A stretch of DNA of 64,000 nucleotides from Aquimarina sp. MAR_2010_214 (GCF_002846555.1 NZ_PJMS01000001.1:5229501-5293500); one strand, 5' to 3'; counted from the first letter of the stretch, positions 46,317 through 54,564 are shown. Numbers and translations: made by a program. The notes: a model not told the origin generated them from the sequence alone.

Positions 46317-47291
46317 ATGAAATTTTTAATAAAAAATATAAAATGGATCAACATCCTTGCTTTTTGGGGGATTTTAAATGCTATCCTTGAAATTATCTGG
46401 TTGTATTATGAAACTGGAAATTATTTTAAAAGCAATCACTACATCTTTCTATTAGTAAGTGTAATTACTGCAGTTGCTGTGTATGTGATTATTGAAATAA
46501 TCAGGCAAAAAAGTATTAAAAACAAATTCACTTATGAAATTAGAAATACATTACATGAACTTGAAAGTTTAGTAAGATCTTTTGACAAGAAAAATGCTTA
46601 TTTCCCATTACTATTGATTAATTGGAGACTAAAGATTGAATTGAGTAAGGTTAATAAAATAAAAGGTGGAGAATGGAACCTGAATGCACTTAAAACATAT
46701 GAGTATCTGAGGAACGTTTTTGGTAGTATAATCAGCTTACTAAATAAAGGTGATGAGTACATAACTCTTTCTAATTTAGATTTTTGGTCTGAAGACAGAT
46801 ATGGTGCTACTGATTTTGTAACTTCTAATCTCGACGCAGCAAAAAAAGGAGTAATAATTAAGAGGATCATAATAATTGATGAAAAAATAATTGAAACCCC
46901 TCAATCATATCCAGATGAGCTTTCTTCTTTATTAAAAATCATCAAAGAATTAAAAAGAAAAATTGGAAACCGAAGAGAAGATGCTCGGAATATGCAAACA
47001 TATTTTTACTTATCAAAAAACTATGATGATGATGCCAGACCTCCAGTTCCTTTTGCAATAATATATGACAAAACTGAAGATAGATACATATCAATGTTAC
47101 CATCTAATCTAATAACAAAAAAAGAAAACCCATATGTATCAATAAAACTTAAAGACCCTCAGAATGACCACGATGTTAGGGCTAGCAAAGATAGATTTCA
47201 TGATATTTATTCTAAGACTACTGAGCTTATGTCAATAGATGCTATTGAGAGTAAGGTTCTTGAAGCTCAAAAATCGCTTAAAACCAATTAA
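46317..47291 (+). CDS. Two-TM membrane protein with cytoplasmic domain, unknown (accessory)
   Basis: Not recognised. The 324-residue protein has two N-terminal helices (about 10-31 and 41-62) and a large, probably cytoplasmic domain. A segment 'EYITLSNLDFWSEDRYG' followed by 'NLDAAKKGVIIKRIIII' has the pattern of PLD-like folds (a strand, then 'a.kkGv.i.Rii.i'), but no HKD catalytic motif is present. A two-TM protein with a soluble domain in an accessory region recalls membrane effectors of defence systems; this is inference. The TAA stop is followed in the same frame by 63 open codons encoding another TM helix (see 47292-47483). Confidence 0.65.
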   Translation: MKFLIKNIKWINILAFWGILNAILEIIWLYYETGNYFKSNHYIFLLVSVITAVAVYVIIEIIRQKSIKNKFTYEIRNTLHELESLVRSFDKKNAYFPLLLINWRLKIELSKVNKIKGGEWNLNALKTYEYLRNVFGSIISLLNKGDEYITLSNLDFWSEDRYGATDFVTSNLDAAKKGVIIKRIIIIDEKIIETPQSYPDELSSLLKIIKELKRKIGNRREDARNMQTYFYLSKNYDDDARPPVPFAIIYDKTEDRYISMLPSNLITKKENPYVSIKLKDPQNDHDVRASKDRFHDIYSKTTELMSIDAIESKVLEAQKSLKTN

Positions 47292-47483
47292 TCTGATTCA
47301 TTTAATATAGATGTAATTGATAAAAAAGAAGATAACAAAACCACTACCGTTGATCGAGATAATTCTTTTGGGTTTTGGTTGTTTCTTGCTTTTGGCATGG
47401 TTGTTTTAGTATTGATTAATCGTGTTAGAATATTTCGATTTTTCAAAAAAATCAAATCACTGATTACTAACAGCTTAATATAA
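47292..47483 (+). pseudogene. In-frame continuation after the stop of the two-TM gene, with a TM helix
   Basis: Directly after the TAA at 47289-47291 the same frame stays open for 63 codons: an acidic/polar start ('SDSFNIDVIDKKEDNK'), a clear hydrophobic helix ('FGFWLFLAFGMVVLVLIN') and a basic tail ('RVRIFRFFKKIKSL'). The positive-after-helix pattern is typical of real membrane protein C-termini. It may be the severed end of a longer ancestral protein, or be reached by readthrough. There is no start codon with good context in it. Confidence 0.4.
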
Positions 47484-47659
47484 TCACCTTTATAGGTATT
47501 CGCAGTCAAAAACATAGTTTATAGAATTTCATATGTTAAACCCAACAAATAATTTGAAATCTATTGAATACCCACTAGATTTGTATGTGACATAAGAGAA
47601 GTATGCCTAATTGGGTATATTCAATTGTTCTACACAAGCTCAAAAAAAGTGCAAACTAC

Positions 47660-47723
47660 ACATTCAAGCACATTTAATTTTGATCGTGTCTCACAAAATC
47701 AAAAGAGCTTTCCTCAAACCGAT
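47660..47723 (+). repeat. Cassette-boundary repeat, left copy
   Basis: This 64-bp stretch shares blocks with 51556-51625: ACATTC, AAGCACATTTA, TTTT..TCGT, CTCA..AAA and AAAAGAGCTTTC in the same order. It can fold with AAGC pairing to GCTT and TTTTGAT to ATCAAAA around a loop. It lies just before the three-gene operon. Its right end lies close to the operon promoter. Confidence 0.65.
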
Positions 47724-47732
47724 ATAATTATC

Positions 47733-47740
47733 TAACTTTG
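47733..47740 (+). promoter_or_regulatory. -7 box of the three-gene operon
   Basis: TAACTTTG matches TAnnTTTG, 28 bp before the ATG at 47768. A TTT at 47709-47711, inside the left boundary repeat, gives a 21-nt spacer in place of the usual TTG. Confidence 0.45.
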
Positions 47741-47767
47741 ACTTACAACAAAAATTCTGTAAAAAAA

Positions 47768-48949
47768 ATGATTAATAAAATATCATTCAAAAATTATAAA
47801 TCATTTAAGGATGAACAAATCATAGAAATAAAACCTTTAACGGTAATAATAGGAAAAAATAGTTCAGGTAAAAGTGCTATTGTTAAACTACCTACGCTTA
47901 TCGAGGGTTCTCTTTCAGGTAATTTCGAAGATCCAATTTTAACTGTAAACAATGGAGTTGAATTAGGCGCTGAATTCAGAGATTTAATTTATGGTAGAGA
48001 AGTTGGAACACTAAACTTAATCTTGGAACAAGACGCAAATAAATTAAGTATAGAAATTGCGTCTGGTTTAAAAGAATCTGATTTACCCAAAATAAGAAAG
48101 TGGAATTTTAATAATGAAGTCGATCTAATTTACATGGGCATAGAAAACACCTATTACGACAACATTAGTAAAGCAAAAATGAACATTAATTTTAATGGTT
48201 TTGGTATAAATTCAATTGAAAATTCTACAAAAAGTGATTTAAAAGGTAGGAAATTTACTTTAAACACAAATTATATTGGCCCATTTAGAGATGTTCCAAA
48301 TAGAACTTATAGCAGTCGAGGAAATACTAAAAGTTCAAAGAATGGAATTAGAGGAGAATTGACATATCAGCTGCTACTACGCGATTATTTATACAATGAA
48401 AGCAAACTTATCAATCAAGTTAACGATTGGTACAAAAAGAATTTTGATGGTTGGGGATTACAAATTAATTCTATTTCTAAGCCAGACTACAAAATAGAAT
48501 TAACAAGAAGCAATCCTGAATTTAGTATAAACCTCAGAGATGTTGGCGAAGGTATGAGTCAGGTCTTACCGTTGGTCGTTAGTGCATTCATGGAAAATGA
48601 CAATGAGGTTCTTACAATATTAGAGCAACCGGAATTGCATTTACATCCAGCTGCGCATGGCAATTTAGCAGAACTATTTGCCGAATCGGCTAAGAAAAAT
48701 AAATTCCTAATTGAAACTCATTCAAATAATTTTGTTTTAAGATTAAGAAGATTAATTGCTCAAGGCGACTTGGACAATAACGATGTAGCATTGTATTCAG
48801 TTGAATACAATGTTGAAAACAATACAAGTTCATTAAAAAAAATAGATATTCTAGCTAATGGAGATGTCTCATATTGGCCAACAAATGTCTTTAGTGAAGC
48901 TCTTGACGAAACAATAGCAATTCGAACTGCTCAACTAGATCAAAAATAA
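47768..48949 (+). CDS. AAA ATPase (AAA_15/AAA_21, OLD/SMC-like), first gene of candidate defence operon
   Basis: The 393-residue protein begins 'MINKISFKNYKSFKDEQ', typical of SMC/OLD-like ATPases. Walker A is 'GKNSSGKS' (29-36). The ABC-type signature region reads 'RDVGEGMSQVLPLV' (257-270), Walker B 'VLTILEQPELHLHP' (281-294) and the His switch 'IETHSN' (315-320). The ATG at 47768 is used; the frame is open 30 bp further. It has no nuclease domain of its own, and the TOPRIM-like partner starts 2 bp after its stop, so the pair looks like a split OLD/Gabija- or PARIS-type unit. ATPases of this type act as sensors or assemblers in anti-phage systems. Confidence 0.88.
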   Translation: MINKISFKNYKSFKDEQIIEIKPLTVIIGKNSSGKSAIVKLPTLIEGSLSGNFEDPILTVNNGVELGAEFRDLIYGREVGTLNLILEQDANKLSIEIASGLKESDLPKIRKWNFNNEVDLIYMGIENTYYDNISKAKMNINFNGFGINSIENSTKSDLKGRKFTLNTNYIGPFRDVPNRTYSSRGNTKSSKNGIRGELTYQLLLRDYLYNESKLINQVNDWYKKNFDGWGLQINSISKPDYKIELTRSNPEFSINLRDVGEGMSQVLPLVVSAFMENDNEVLTILEQPELHLHPAAHGNLAELFAESAKKNKFLIETHSNNFVLRLRRLIAQGDLDNNDVALYSVEYNVENNTSSLKKIDILANGDVSYWPTNVFSEALDETIAIRTAQLDQK

Positions 48950-48951
48950 AT

Positions 48952-49941
48952 ATGTTTATTAAATTTGATTCCGAATTATTTCATCAAGACATTTATATAA
49001 AAGATGTGTCTTTTTTATTAGCAATATTTTCTGATAATTACAGGCACGATTTCTTAGTTGAATTGACAGAAGTTTTAGATTCAAAGTTATTTAATCAACT
49101 TTCATTAATTGATCAAAACCTTTTAAAAGAATATTTTAGTAGATATATTAGAGAGCCAAAAAGAGAAGTGGATTATAGAGTTTCACTAAAAAATGAGACA
49201 GAAAAAGATTTGAATTTTGAAGAAGCTAAAAGGTTTTTCAATCAGCCATACCTTTTAATATTAGAAAACAATCTCAATGACGGATATTTCGTTGATGCAA
49301 TAATTAAAAATTTTAAATCAAGAGCTAAAAAAATTAATATATCTATAAAAAATGATTGGTTCATCTATTCTAATGGTGGTGGCTGTAGTAACATTGCAAA
49401 CACAATAGAAGCAAATAAAAAAAGATATGAACTATTGCCTAAAGCCAATCATAAATATTTAAGATGCTTCGTTCTTCTTGATAGTGATAAAAAATATCCA
49501 AATGAGCCTAATACACAAGCAAGACAAAATCTATTTGATTATTTAGAGAAAAATGATATAAAATATCATCAATTATATAAACGTGAGATTGAAAATTATT
49601 TACCATACGACTTACTAAAAAAAGTTGAAGGAAATGAAGAATTCATTAAAGTCTATGAAAGATTGCCAGTTGATGTTAAAGATTTTATTGATTTAGAGAA
49701 TGGCTTTCCAGATAAAAATCGCGAATCATTAACCGAAGAACTGGCTGATTTTTACCAGGAAATATCTGATAATGATTTTAATTTCTTAAGAAAAAATAGC
49801 CTAAAAATTCCTGATTATAAATCGGAGTTTCCAAAACTATTTTTAAATTCGGACAGAGAATCACTTAAAGATAGAATTAAACATCAAAAAGATTCAGATG
49901 AATTTGAGAATTTACTAAGTAAATTAACAACCGGACTTTAA
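48952..49941 (+). CDS. TOPRIM-like (DUF4435-like) protein, second gene of candidate defence operon
   Basis: The 329-residue protein has an N-terminal helical part and, from about residue 100, a TOPRIM-like pattern: 'PYLLILENNLNDGYF' (Glu105 as the conserved acidic residue, Asp110), 'RCFVLLDSDKKYP' (Asp177 and Asp179) and 'REIENYLP' (211-218), the last resembling the REIENYL motif of OLD-type and DUF4435 nucleases. This predicts metal-dependent nuclease activity. It starts 2 bp after the ATPase and is followed after 1 bp by the DUF262 gene. The overall family call is by eye and uncertain; the acidic motif and context are the evidence. Confidence 0.62.
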   Translation: MFIKFDSELFHQDIYIKDVSFLLAIFSDNYRHDFLVELTEVLDSKLFNQLSLIDQNLLKEYFSRYIREPKREVDYRVSLKNETEKDLNFEEAKRFFNQPYLLILENNLNDGYFVDAIIKNFKSRAKKINISIKNDWFIYSNGGGCSNIANTIEANKKRYELLPKANHKYLRCFVLLDSDKKYPNEPNTQARQNLFDYLEKNDIKYHQLYKREIENYLPYDLLKKVEGNEEFIKVYERLPVDVKDFIDLENGFPDKNRESLTEELADFYQEISDNDFNFLRKNSLKIPDYKSEFPKLFLNSDRESLKDRIKHQKDSDEFENLLSKLTTGL

Positions 49942-49942
49942 A

Positions 49943-51556
49943 ATGAGTAAGCAGATACAAGTAAAACCAGACGTACATAGAATTCTAAAATTTCTTTCTT
50001 TAATTGAAGATGGTAAATTTAAAATTCCAACTTTTCAAAGAGATTTCGTTTGGGGAGATAAAGAAAAGACAGAATTATTTGATAGTATTAGCAAAGAATA
50101 CCCAATAGGCTCAATTTTATTATGGCAACCAAAAAATAATTTTGCAAATAAATCTGATATTGGTCCATATAAAATCAAGCATTACAGTGATTCGAATTAT
50201 TTCTATATTTTAGACGGTTTTCAAAGATTATCTACACTCTTTGGCTGCTTAACCAATCCGAATAAAACTGAATTAAAAGTAGACCAAAATAAGCTAGAAA
50301 AAGAATTCACTATGTTTTATGATTTAGAAGACGAAGAGTTCAAAATGAAAAAAAGATCATCTATTATTGATATTCCGGTTTATCAACTTGTAGATACATT
50401 TGAGTTTTTAAATTATATCGATACTTTAAGGAGCGAAAATATAGAACAAGATAAAGTTAGCATTTACATAGAAAGAGCTAAAAAACTTTCATCAACTTTA
50501 ATCGATTATCAAATACCGTCAATTGAAATTTATGGAGGAAGTATCAAAGATGCTGTTGATATATTTTCTAGAGTTAATTCAAAAGGAATAGATATCTCTT
50601 CTGATTGGATGTTATCTGCTTTAACATCGAATGAAGATAGTGGATTTAACTTAGGAGAGTTATTTGAAGAATTATTAATTGATTTACAAGAATATAATTT
50701 TCATAATATTAAACGAGAAATCTTAGTGCAATGCATCCAAAGTTCTTTCGGGAAAATATATTTTGACCAGCCAATTGAAAGTCTTGTAAGTCTGAACTCT
50801 TTTAGGAGTACTTCTCTTAAATCAATATCAAGTATAGAAAAAGCAGTTAAATTTTTATTTGAAGAATTATTAGTCGTAAACAAAAGATTATTACCTTATA
50901 ATTATCAATTAATATTTTTGACTTATTTTTTCAATAGAGTTGACGTTCCAAATCCAAATCAAATAAAGAAATTAAAAGATTGGTTTTGGACAACATCCTA
51001 CTCAAATTATTTTACAATTTTTTCATTAAGCAAAATAAGACTGGCATTTGAACAATTTCAAAATTTCACAAATGACGAATCTATAAATCCAGTGTATTAT
51101 GAAAAAAACCATCAGTTTTTTTTCACTGCAGATTTACCTAATTCAGTATCTGCAAAAAGTGTTCGTTCAAAAACATTTGAATTATTTTTATTAAATTATT
51201 CTAATGATTTCAATAATGTTAATTCCTTTGATATTGATAACTTTAAATTAGTATCGTTATTTAAAGGAGATAGAAGTCATTCTGCAATTGTTCCTTTGCT
51301 AATTTATTCAAAAAACTCAAATTCAAGTTTACCATTTGAGCATAATAAGCAAAAAGATTTATCATACATTCTAGACAATTATAATATAGATAGTGATTTA
51401 GAAAAATTCTTTATTTTTCCAGAGTTTCGAGAGTATAATGAAAACCTAAATAAAGAAAGAATACTTGATTTAAGATTAGATGCTATTCAGGAAAAGGAAA
51501 AAGCTTTTGTTGAAAGATTAGGTTTAGAATATCTAATGATTAGTTTACCATTCTAA
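49943..51556 (+). CDS. DUF262 (GmrSD N-type, ParB-like) protein, third gene of candidate defence operon
   Basis: The 537-residue protein has the DUF262 signature near its N-terminus: 'IPTFQRDFVWGDKEK' (28-42), 'YPIGSILLWQ' (53-62) and 'YILDGFQRLSTLFG' (88-101; canonical DGQQR appears as DGFQR). DUF262 domains have a ParB/sulfiredoxin-like fold that hydrolyses nucleotides and occurs in the type IV restriction enzyme GmrSD, BrxU and SspE-like proteins. The C-terminal 350 residues are helical, with no HNH (DUF1524) motif that I can see, so a separate nuclease would be needed. The TOPRIM-like neighbour could supply it. The start lies 1 bp after the preceding stop. Confidence 0.88.
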   Translation: MSKQIQVKPDVHRILKFLSLIEDGKFKIPTFQRDFVWGDKEKTELFDSISKEYPIGSILLWQPKNNFANKSDIGPYKIKHYSDSNYFYILDGFQRLSTLFGCLTNPNKTELKVDQNKLEKEFTMFYDLEDEEFKMKKRSSIIDIPVYQLVDTFEFLNYIDTLRSENIEQDKVSIYIERAKKLSSTLIDYQIPSIEIYGGSIKDAVDIFSRVNSKGIDISSDWMLSALTSNEDSGFNLGELFEELLIDLQEYNFHNIKREILVQCIQSSFGKIYFDQPIESLVSLNSFRSTSLKSISSIEKAVKFLFEELLVVNKRLLPYNYQLIFLTYFFNRVDVPNPNQIKKLKDWFWTTSYSNYFTIFSLSKIRLAFEQFQNFTNDESINPVYYEKNHQFFFTADLPNSVSAKSVRSKTFELFLLNYSNDFNNVNSFDIDNFKLVSLFKGDRSHSAIVPLLIYSKNSNSSLPFEHNKQKDLSYILDNYNIDSDLEKFFIFPEFREYNENLNKERILDLRLDAIQEKEKAFVERLGLEYLMISLPF

Positions 51557-51625
51557 CATTCAAAACAAGCACATTTATATTTTTTCGTACCTCAAAAATT
51601 TAAAAGAGCTTTCACGCTAACGGCT
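51556..51625 (+). repeat. Cassette-boundary repeat, right copy
   Basis: Matches 47660-47723 in block order (ACATTC, AAGCACATTTA, TCGT, CTCA, AAAAGAGCTTTC) with small gaps. It begins at the last base of the DUF262 stop codon and has the same AAGC/GCTT hairpin ends. A TAATTTTG box follows at 51625-51632. The spacer to the next gene also holds an imperfect dyad at about 51670-51723. Confidence 0.65.
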
Positions 51626-51739
51626 AATTTTGAACTAAAAGAATATTAGAAAAATAAGCTTGACAAAAATGTACAACAATGTGTACCCTACGGGATGCTA
51701 CAGTACCATACACGGAACATTATACACTATTAGAAAAAA

Positions 51740-52633
51740 ATGAAAGAAAGATGTTATAAATGTGAAGTAGAATTGACAAAAGAAAATTTTTCAACTGAAC
51801 ATGTAATATTAAATGCCTGTGGCGGGAAATTAAAATCTGATTCACTTCTTTGTAAAAAATGTAATTCAAGTTTTGGAGATAGTTTTGACAAAGAACTTGC
51901 TAAAACAATTACTCCATTAGCTAACTTACTTCGTATAAAAAGAGATAGAGGTAATCCACCAAAAATAAATGGTTTAGACACCTTAAATAACACCGAATAT
52001 ACTTTAGATCATAATGGAGCTATTAATCATAAAAAACCATCGATACAGAAAATAGGTTTTGATAATCCTGATATTTCTAAAAGAAAATTTCAGATAAAAG
52101 TTCCTAATCAAAAGATGTTAAAGCAAGTGTTAAATGGTTTAAAAAGAAAACATCCTGATTTAGATATTGAAAAGGCTTTGGAGGAATTTAATTACACTGA
52201 AGAACCATTTGATAAAGAATTAGAAATAAAGATGTCATTTGGAGGAACAGAGACATTTAAATCAATTACAAAAACAGCTATAAATTTTTATATTTTAAAT
52301 GGAGGTGAGCGTAATGAAATTAAACATCTTTTTGAATTTCTTGATGGAAATAAAGAAATGAATAACGTTTGGTTTCACTATCCAGACAAAGACGTATATA
52401 ACTACAAAGAGGGAGAAATAACACATATAATAAAGCTTAAAGGAAGTAAAACTGAAAGAATATTATATGCATATATAGAACTATTTAACAGTCATTGTTT
52501 TATCATTAAATTAAATAAAAATTATACGGGAAAGGATTTAAATTTAGACTACATTTTCAATATACATAATCATAAAATAATAGATGAATCAATTAACTTG
52601 AATCTAAAAAGACAAGAATTATTAGATTTATAG
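51740..52633 (+). CDS. HNH-type endonuclease-like protein, 3' end replaced by an IS insertion
   Basis: The N-terminus is an HNH_5-like zinc finger: Cys5 and Cys8 ('CYKC'), 'STEHVILNACGG' with His21, and 'LLCKKCNSSFGD' with Cys38, Cys41 and Asn42. This arrangement belongs to restriction-type HNH proteins. The 297-residue frame ends with a TAG that is the first three bases of an inserted IS1595-type element. Before insertion the frame ran on for 73 more codons (53598-53819), giving 370 residues. The HNH region is intact, so the shortened protein could retain activity. It lies 183 bp downstream of the DUF262 gene. Confidence 0.85.
   Translation: MKERCYKCEVELTKENFSTEHVILNACGGKLKSDSLLCKKCNSSFGDSFDKELAKTITPLANLLRIKRDRGNPPKINGLDTLNNTEYTLDHNGAINHKKPSIQKIGFDNPDISKRKFQIKVPNQKMLKQVLNGLKRKHPDLDIEKALEEFNYTEEPFDKELEIKMSFGGTETFKSITKTAINFYILNGGERNEIKHLFEFLDGNKEMNNVWFHYPDKDVYNYKEGEITHIIKLKGSKTERILYAYIELFNSHCFIIKLNKNYTGKDLNLDYIFNIHNHKIIDESINLNLKRQELLDL
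52623..52630 (+). repeat. Target-site duplication, left copy (TAGATTTA)
   Basis: TAGATTTA directly precedes the left end of the IS element and recurs directly after its right end at 53590-53597. Eight bp is the usual duplication length for the IS1595 family. Confidence 0.93.
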
Positions 52634-53589
52634 AGGTCAGTATATAAATACTTAACTTGGAGATCAATAAATATATAGTTTTATGAATGTTTTTAAGGGT
52701 CAAAATCTTCTAGAGTTCTCTGATCGGTTCAAAACCGATGAAGATTGCAAGGAATACCTAGCTTCAATGAAGTCAGAAATGGATTATAAGTGTTTGAGAT
52801 GTAATCATACAGCTTGCCAAGTTCGTAAGGATTTTTCGAGGCAATGTAACATATGTGGTCACATCGAATCGGCTACTGCTAATACACTTTTCCATAAGGT
52901 AAAGTTTGGAGTAAGAAAAGCATTTTTTATTTGCTTTGAGATGTCCACGACCACTAAAAGTTTATCTGCAAGCTATATGGGTGTGCGCTATGGCGTAACA
53001 GAAAAGACAGCCAGACTTTTTATGTTGAAAGTTAGGGAGGCTATGGGTTCAGGTGGGAATAATCCAATGGATGGTGATGTTCACGTTGACGAATTTGTTT
53101 TGGGTGGTAGAGATCAAGGCAAAACAGGCAGAAGCTATGACGGTAAGAAAAAGAAGGCTGTAACAGCGGTTCAGCTTACAGAAGACGGTAAAGTTAAGAG
53201 GATGTACGCTATGAAAATAAATGATTTTTCAGCGCAATCACTACAATACATATTTGTTAATCATATTAGCCGAGAGGCTAATGTCACAACTGACCAATGG
53301 AGAGGATATAGACCTATTTCAAAGGCATACAATATAACTCAACTACCCAGTAATAGGGGATTGAATTTTAAAGCACTTCATACGATGATACACCAAGTTA
53401 AATCTTGGATTAGGACAACCTATTCTTGGGTAAGTGATGAGAATCTCAATAGATATTTTAATGAGTTTTGTTTTAGGATAAACAGATCTCAAAGTAAAGC
53501 TACGATCTTCAATAACTTAATAACAAAAATGGTACAAGGAGATAAAATATATCACAAAGAATTAATAAGTAACTAACTACTGACCTCTA
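52631..53589 (+). mobile_element. IS1595-family insertion sequence, complete (959 bp)
   Basis: Terminal inverted repeats start with a perfect 12-bp TAGAGGTCAGTA at 52631 and its complement ending at 53589, with weaker matching further in. They enclose one transposase gene and are flanked by an 8-bp duplication, TAGATTTA. The element is structurally intact and probably recent: the target frame can be rejoined without any loss. Confidence 0.95.
52683..53576 (+). CDS. IS1595-family transposase
   Basis: The 297-residue protein has the family's N-terminal zinc ribbon (Cys37, Cys40, Cys55, Cys58; 'CLRC', 'CNICGH') and a DDE-type catalytic core: first Asp at 'DVHVDEFVLGG' (Asp136), second in 'VTTDQWRGYRPI', then 'HTMIHQVKSWIRTTYSW' and 'NEFCFRINR' with the third acidic or Asn position. 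Length and layout are normal and no frameshift was seen, so the element may still move. Confidence 0.95.
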   Translation: MNVFKGQNLLEFSDRFKTDEDCKEYLASMKSEMDYKCLRCNHTACQVRKDFSRQCNICGHIESATANTLFHKVKFGVRKAFFICFEMSTTTKSLSASYMGVRYGVTEKTARLFMLKVREAMGSGGNNPMDGDVHVDEFVLGGRDQGKTGRSYDGKKKKAVTAVQLTEDGKVKRMYAMKINDFSAQSLQYIFVNHISREANVTTDQWRGYRPISKAYNITQLPSNRGLNFKALHTMIHQVKSWIRTTYSWVSDENLNRYFNEFCFRINRSQSKATIFNNLITKMVQGDKIYHKELISN

Positions 53590-53597
53590 TAGATTTA
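53590..53597 (+). repeat. Target-site duplication, right copy (TAGATTTA)
   Basis: Exact copy of 52623-52630 at the right end of the IS element. Confidence 0.93.
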
Positions 53598-53819
53598 TTT
53601 ATAAATAGAAATACTAGCTTTACCTCGAAAGTTCAAGAAAAATTGAATAGAATACTGCAAATATCTAAAAGAAATGATTTAAAAAATGAAATTTCTAAAT
53701 CTGTAAATAGAATATTTAATAAAAACATAGGAAAGAAAGTAAATGATGATATTCTAAAAGAATTAGAAAATGAGTTTTTTAAGATAATAAAACCGCATAT
53801 TAATTATAAAACAAAATAA
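53598..53819 (+). pseudogene. Severed 3' end of the HNH-type gene
   Basis: Removing the IS and one TAGATTTA joins the HNH frame at codon level to this stretch, which stays open for 73 codons ('FINRNTSFTSKVQEKLNR', 'NEFFKIIKPHINYKTK') and ends in TAA at 53817. It is a lysine- and asparagine-rich helical tail. It has no start codon or promoter of its own here and is probably not expressed. Confidence 0.85.
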
Positions 53820-54048
53820 AAAAATTTGGCTAAGTGCTTAATTGAAAGTTCATTACTTTTAATTCTCGTACTAACCATAGTCGAAACGTCAGACTGTGCA
53901 TTAACCTGTTTTGATTACTAGAGTATTCGGGTAGGTGTCTATGAAAAATTATAAATATGTGATTCTCAGGGATCAGATTTAAGTTAATACACAGACTCAC
54001 GTTATATGCAATATAAAATAATCATCATTAAACTTTTCTAAAACAATT

Positions 54049-54564
54049 ATGAATCCTTTAGCTGAAATGGTTTACATTAGTGAGATAGTATTACAATCAC
54101 AAATTGCTGAACGAGCAGCTAATCGTTTGCCAATCGACCCTGCAGGTTTTGATCATATTGAAGTTTGGTGTTCAATTCAATCGATTCTAGTAGCAGCTGG
54201 AAATGTTTCTAAAATTCTTTGGTCTCGATCTAATAACAAGAGTAAAGCTCGTAGTAAAAAATTACGGAAAATGTTGAATATTGAAGATGATAGTATTCTT
54301 TCAGACCGAAAATTCCGTAACCACTTTGAACATTATGATGAGCGTATTCAGACTTGGTTTGATAGTCAATCAAGTGGAGCTTATGTTGATCTTGCTTTCA
54401 ATCCATTTAAACCAACTCCATGGGGAATATCAAAATTTTATCACAGAGCTTATAATCAAGTCGACAGAATATTGTCATTTCGAGACGAAACTCTTGACCT
54501 GAAAGAAGTACTGAATGCTCTTGAAGAGATAAAACTTAAGTGCAAACCATATACTCTAATGTGA
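54049..54564 (+). CDS. Small protein with HEPN-type RNxxxH motif, unknown
   Basis: I do not recognise the family. The 171-residue protein is predicted mostly helical and contains 'DRKFRNHFEHYDERI' with Arg90, Asn91 and His95, matching the R-N-x-x-x-H (Rx4-6H) motif of HEPN ribonucleases. HEPN proteins are effectors in toxin-antitoxin and defence systems. It stands alone, 229 bp after the interrupted HNH gene and before a tRNA-like fragment, with no obvious antitoxin partner. The motif can occur by chance, so the HEPN call is tentative, but the reading frame is convincing. Confidence 0.7.
   Translation: MNPLAEMVYISEIVLQSQIAERAANRLPIDPAGFDHIEVWCSIQSILVAAGNVSKILWSRSNNKSKARSKKLRKMLNIEDDSILSDRKFRNHFEHYDERIQTWFDSQSSGAYVDLAFNPFKPTPWGISKFYHRAYNQVDRILSFRDETLDLKEVLNALEEIKLKCKPYTLM

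Noticed and set aside
47288..47515. 75-codon minus-strand frame after the two-TM gene
   Set aside because: The plus-strand translation of the same bases has a convincing TM helix and is in frame with the upstream gene; the minus-strand product shows no domain.
48952..49941. Calling the gene pair a definite PARIS system
   Set aside because: The ATPase plus TOPRIM-like layout is similar, but the family assignment of the second protein is uncertain and the added DUF262 gene is not part of PARIS.
47660..51625. Reading the boundary repeats as integron attC sites
   Set aside because: No integron integrase is in the window and the canonical RYYYAAC/GTTRRRY cores are not clearly present. Kept only as an analogy in the finding.
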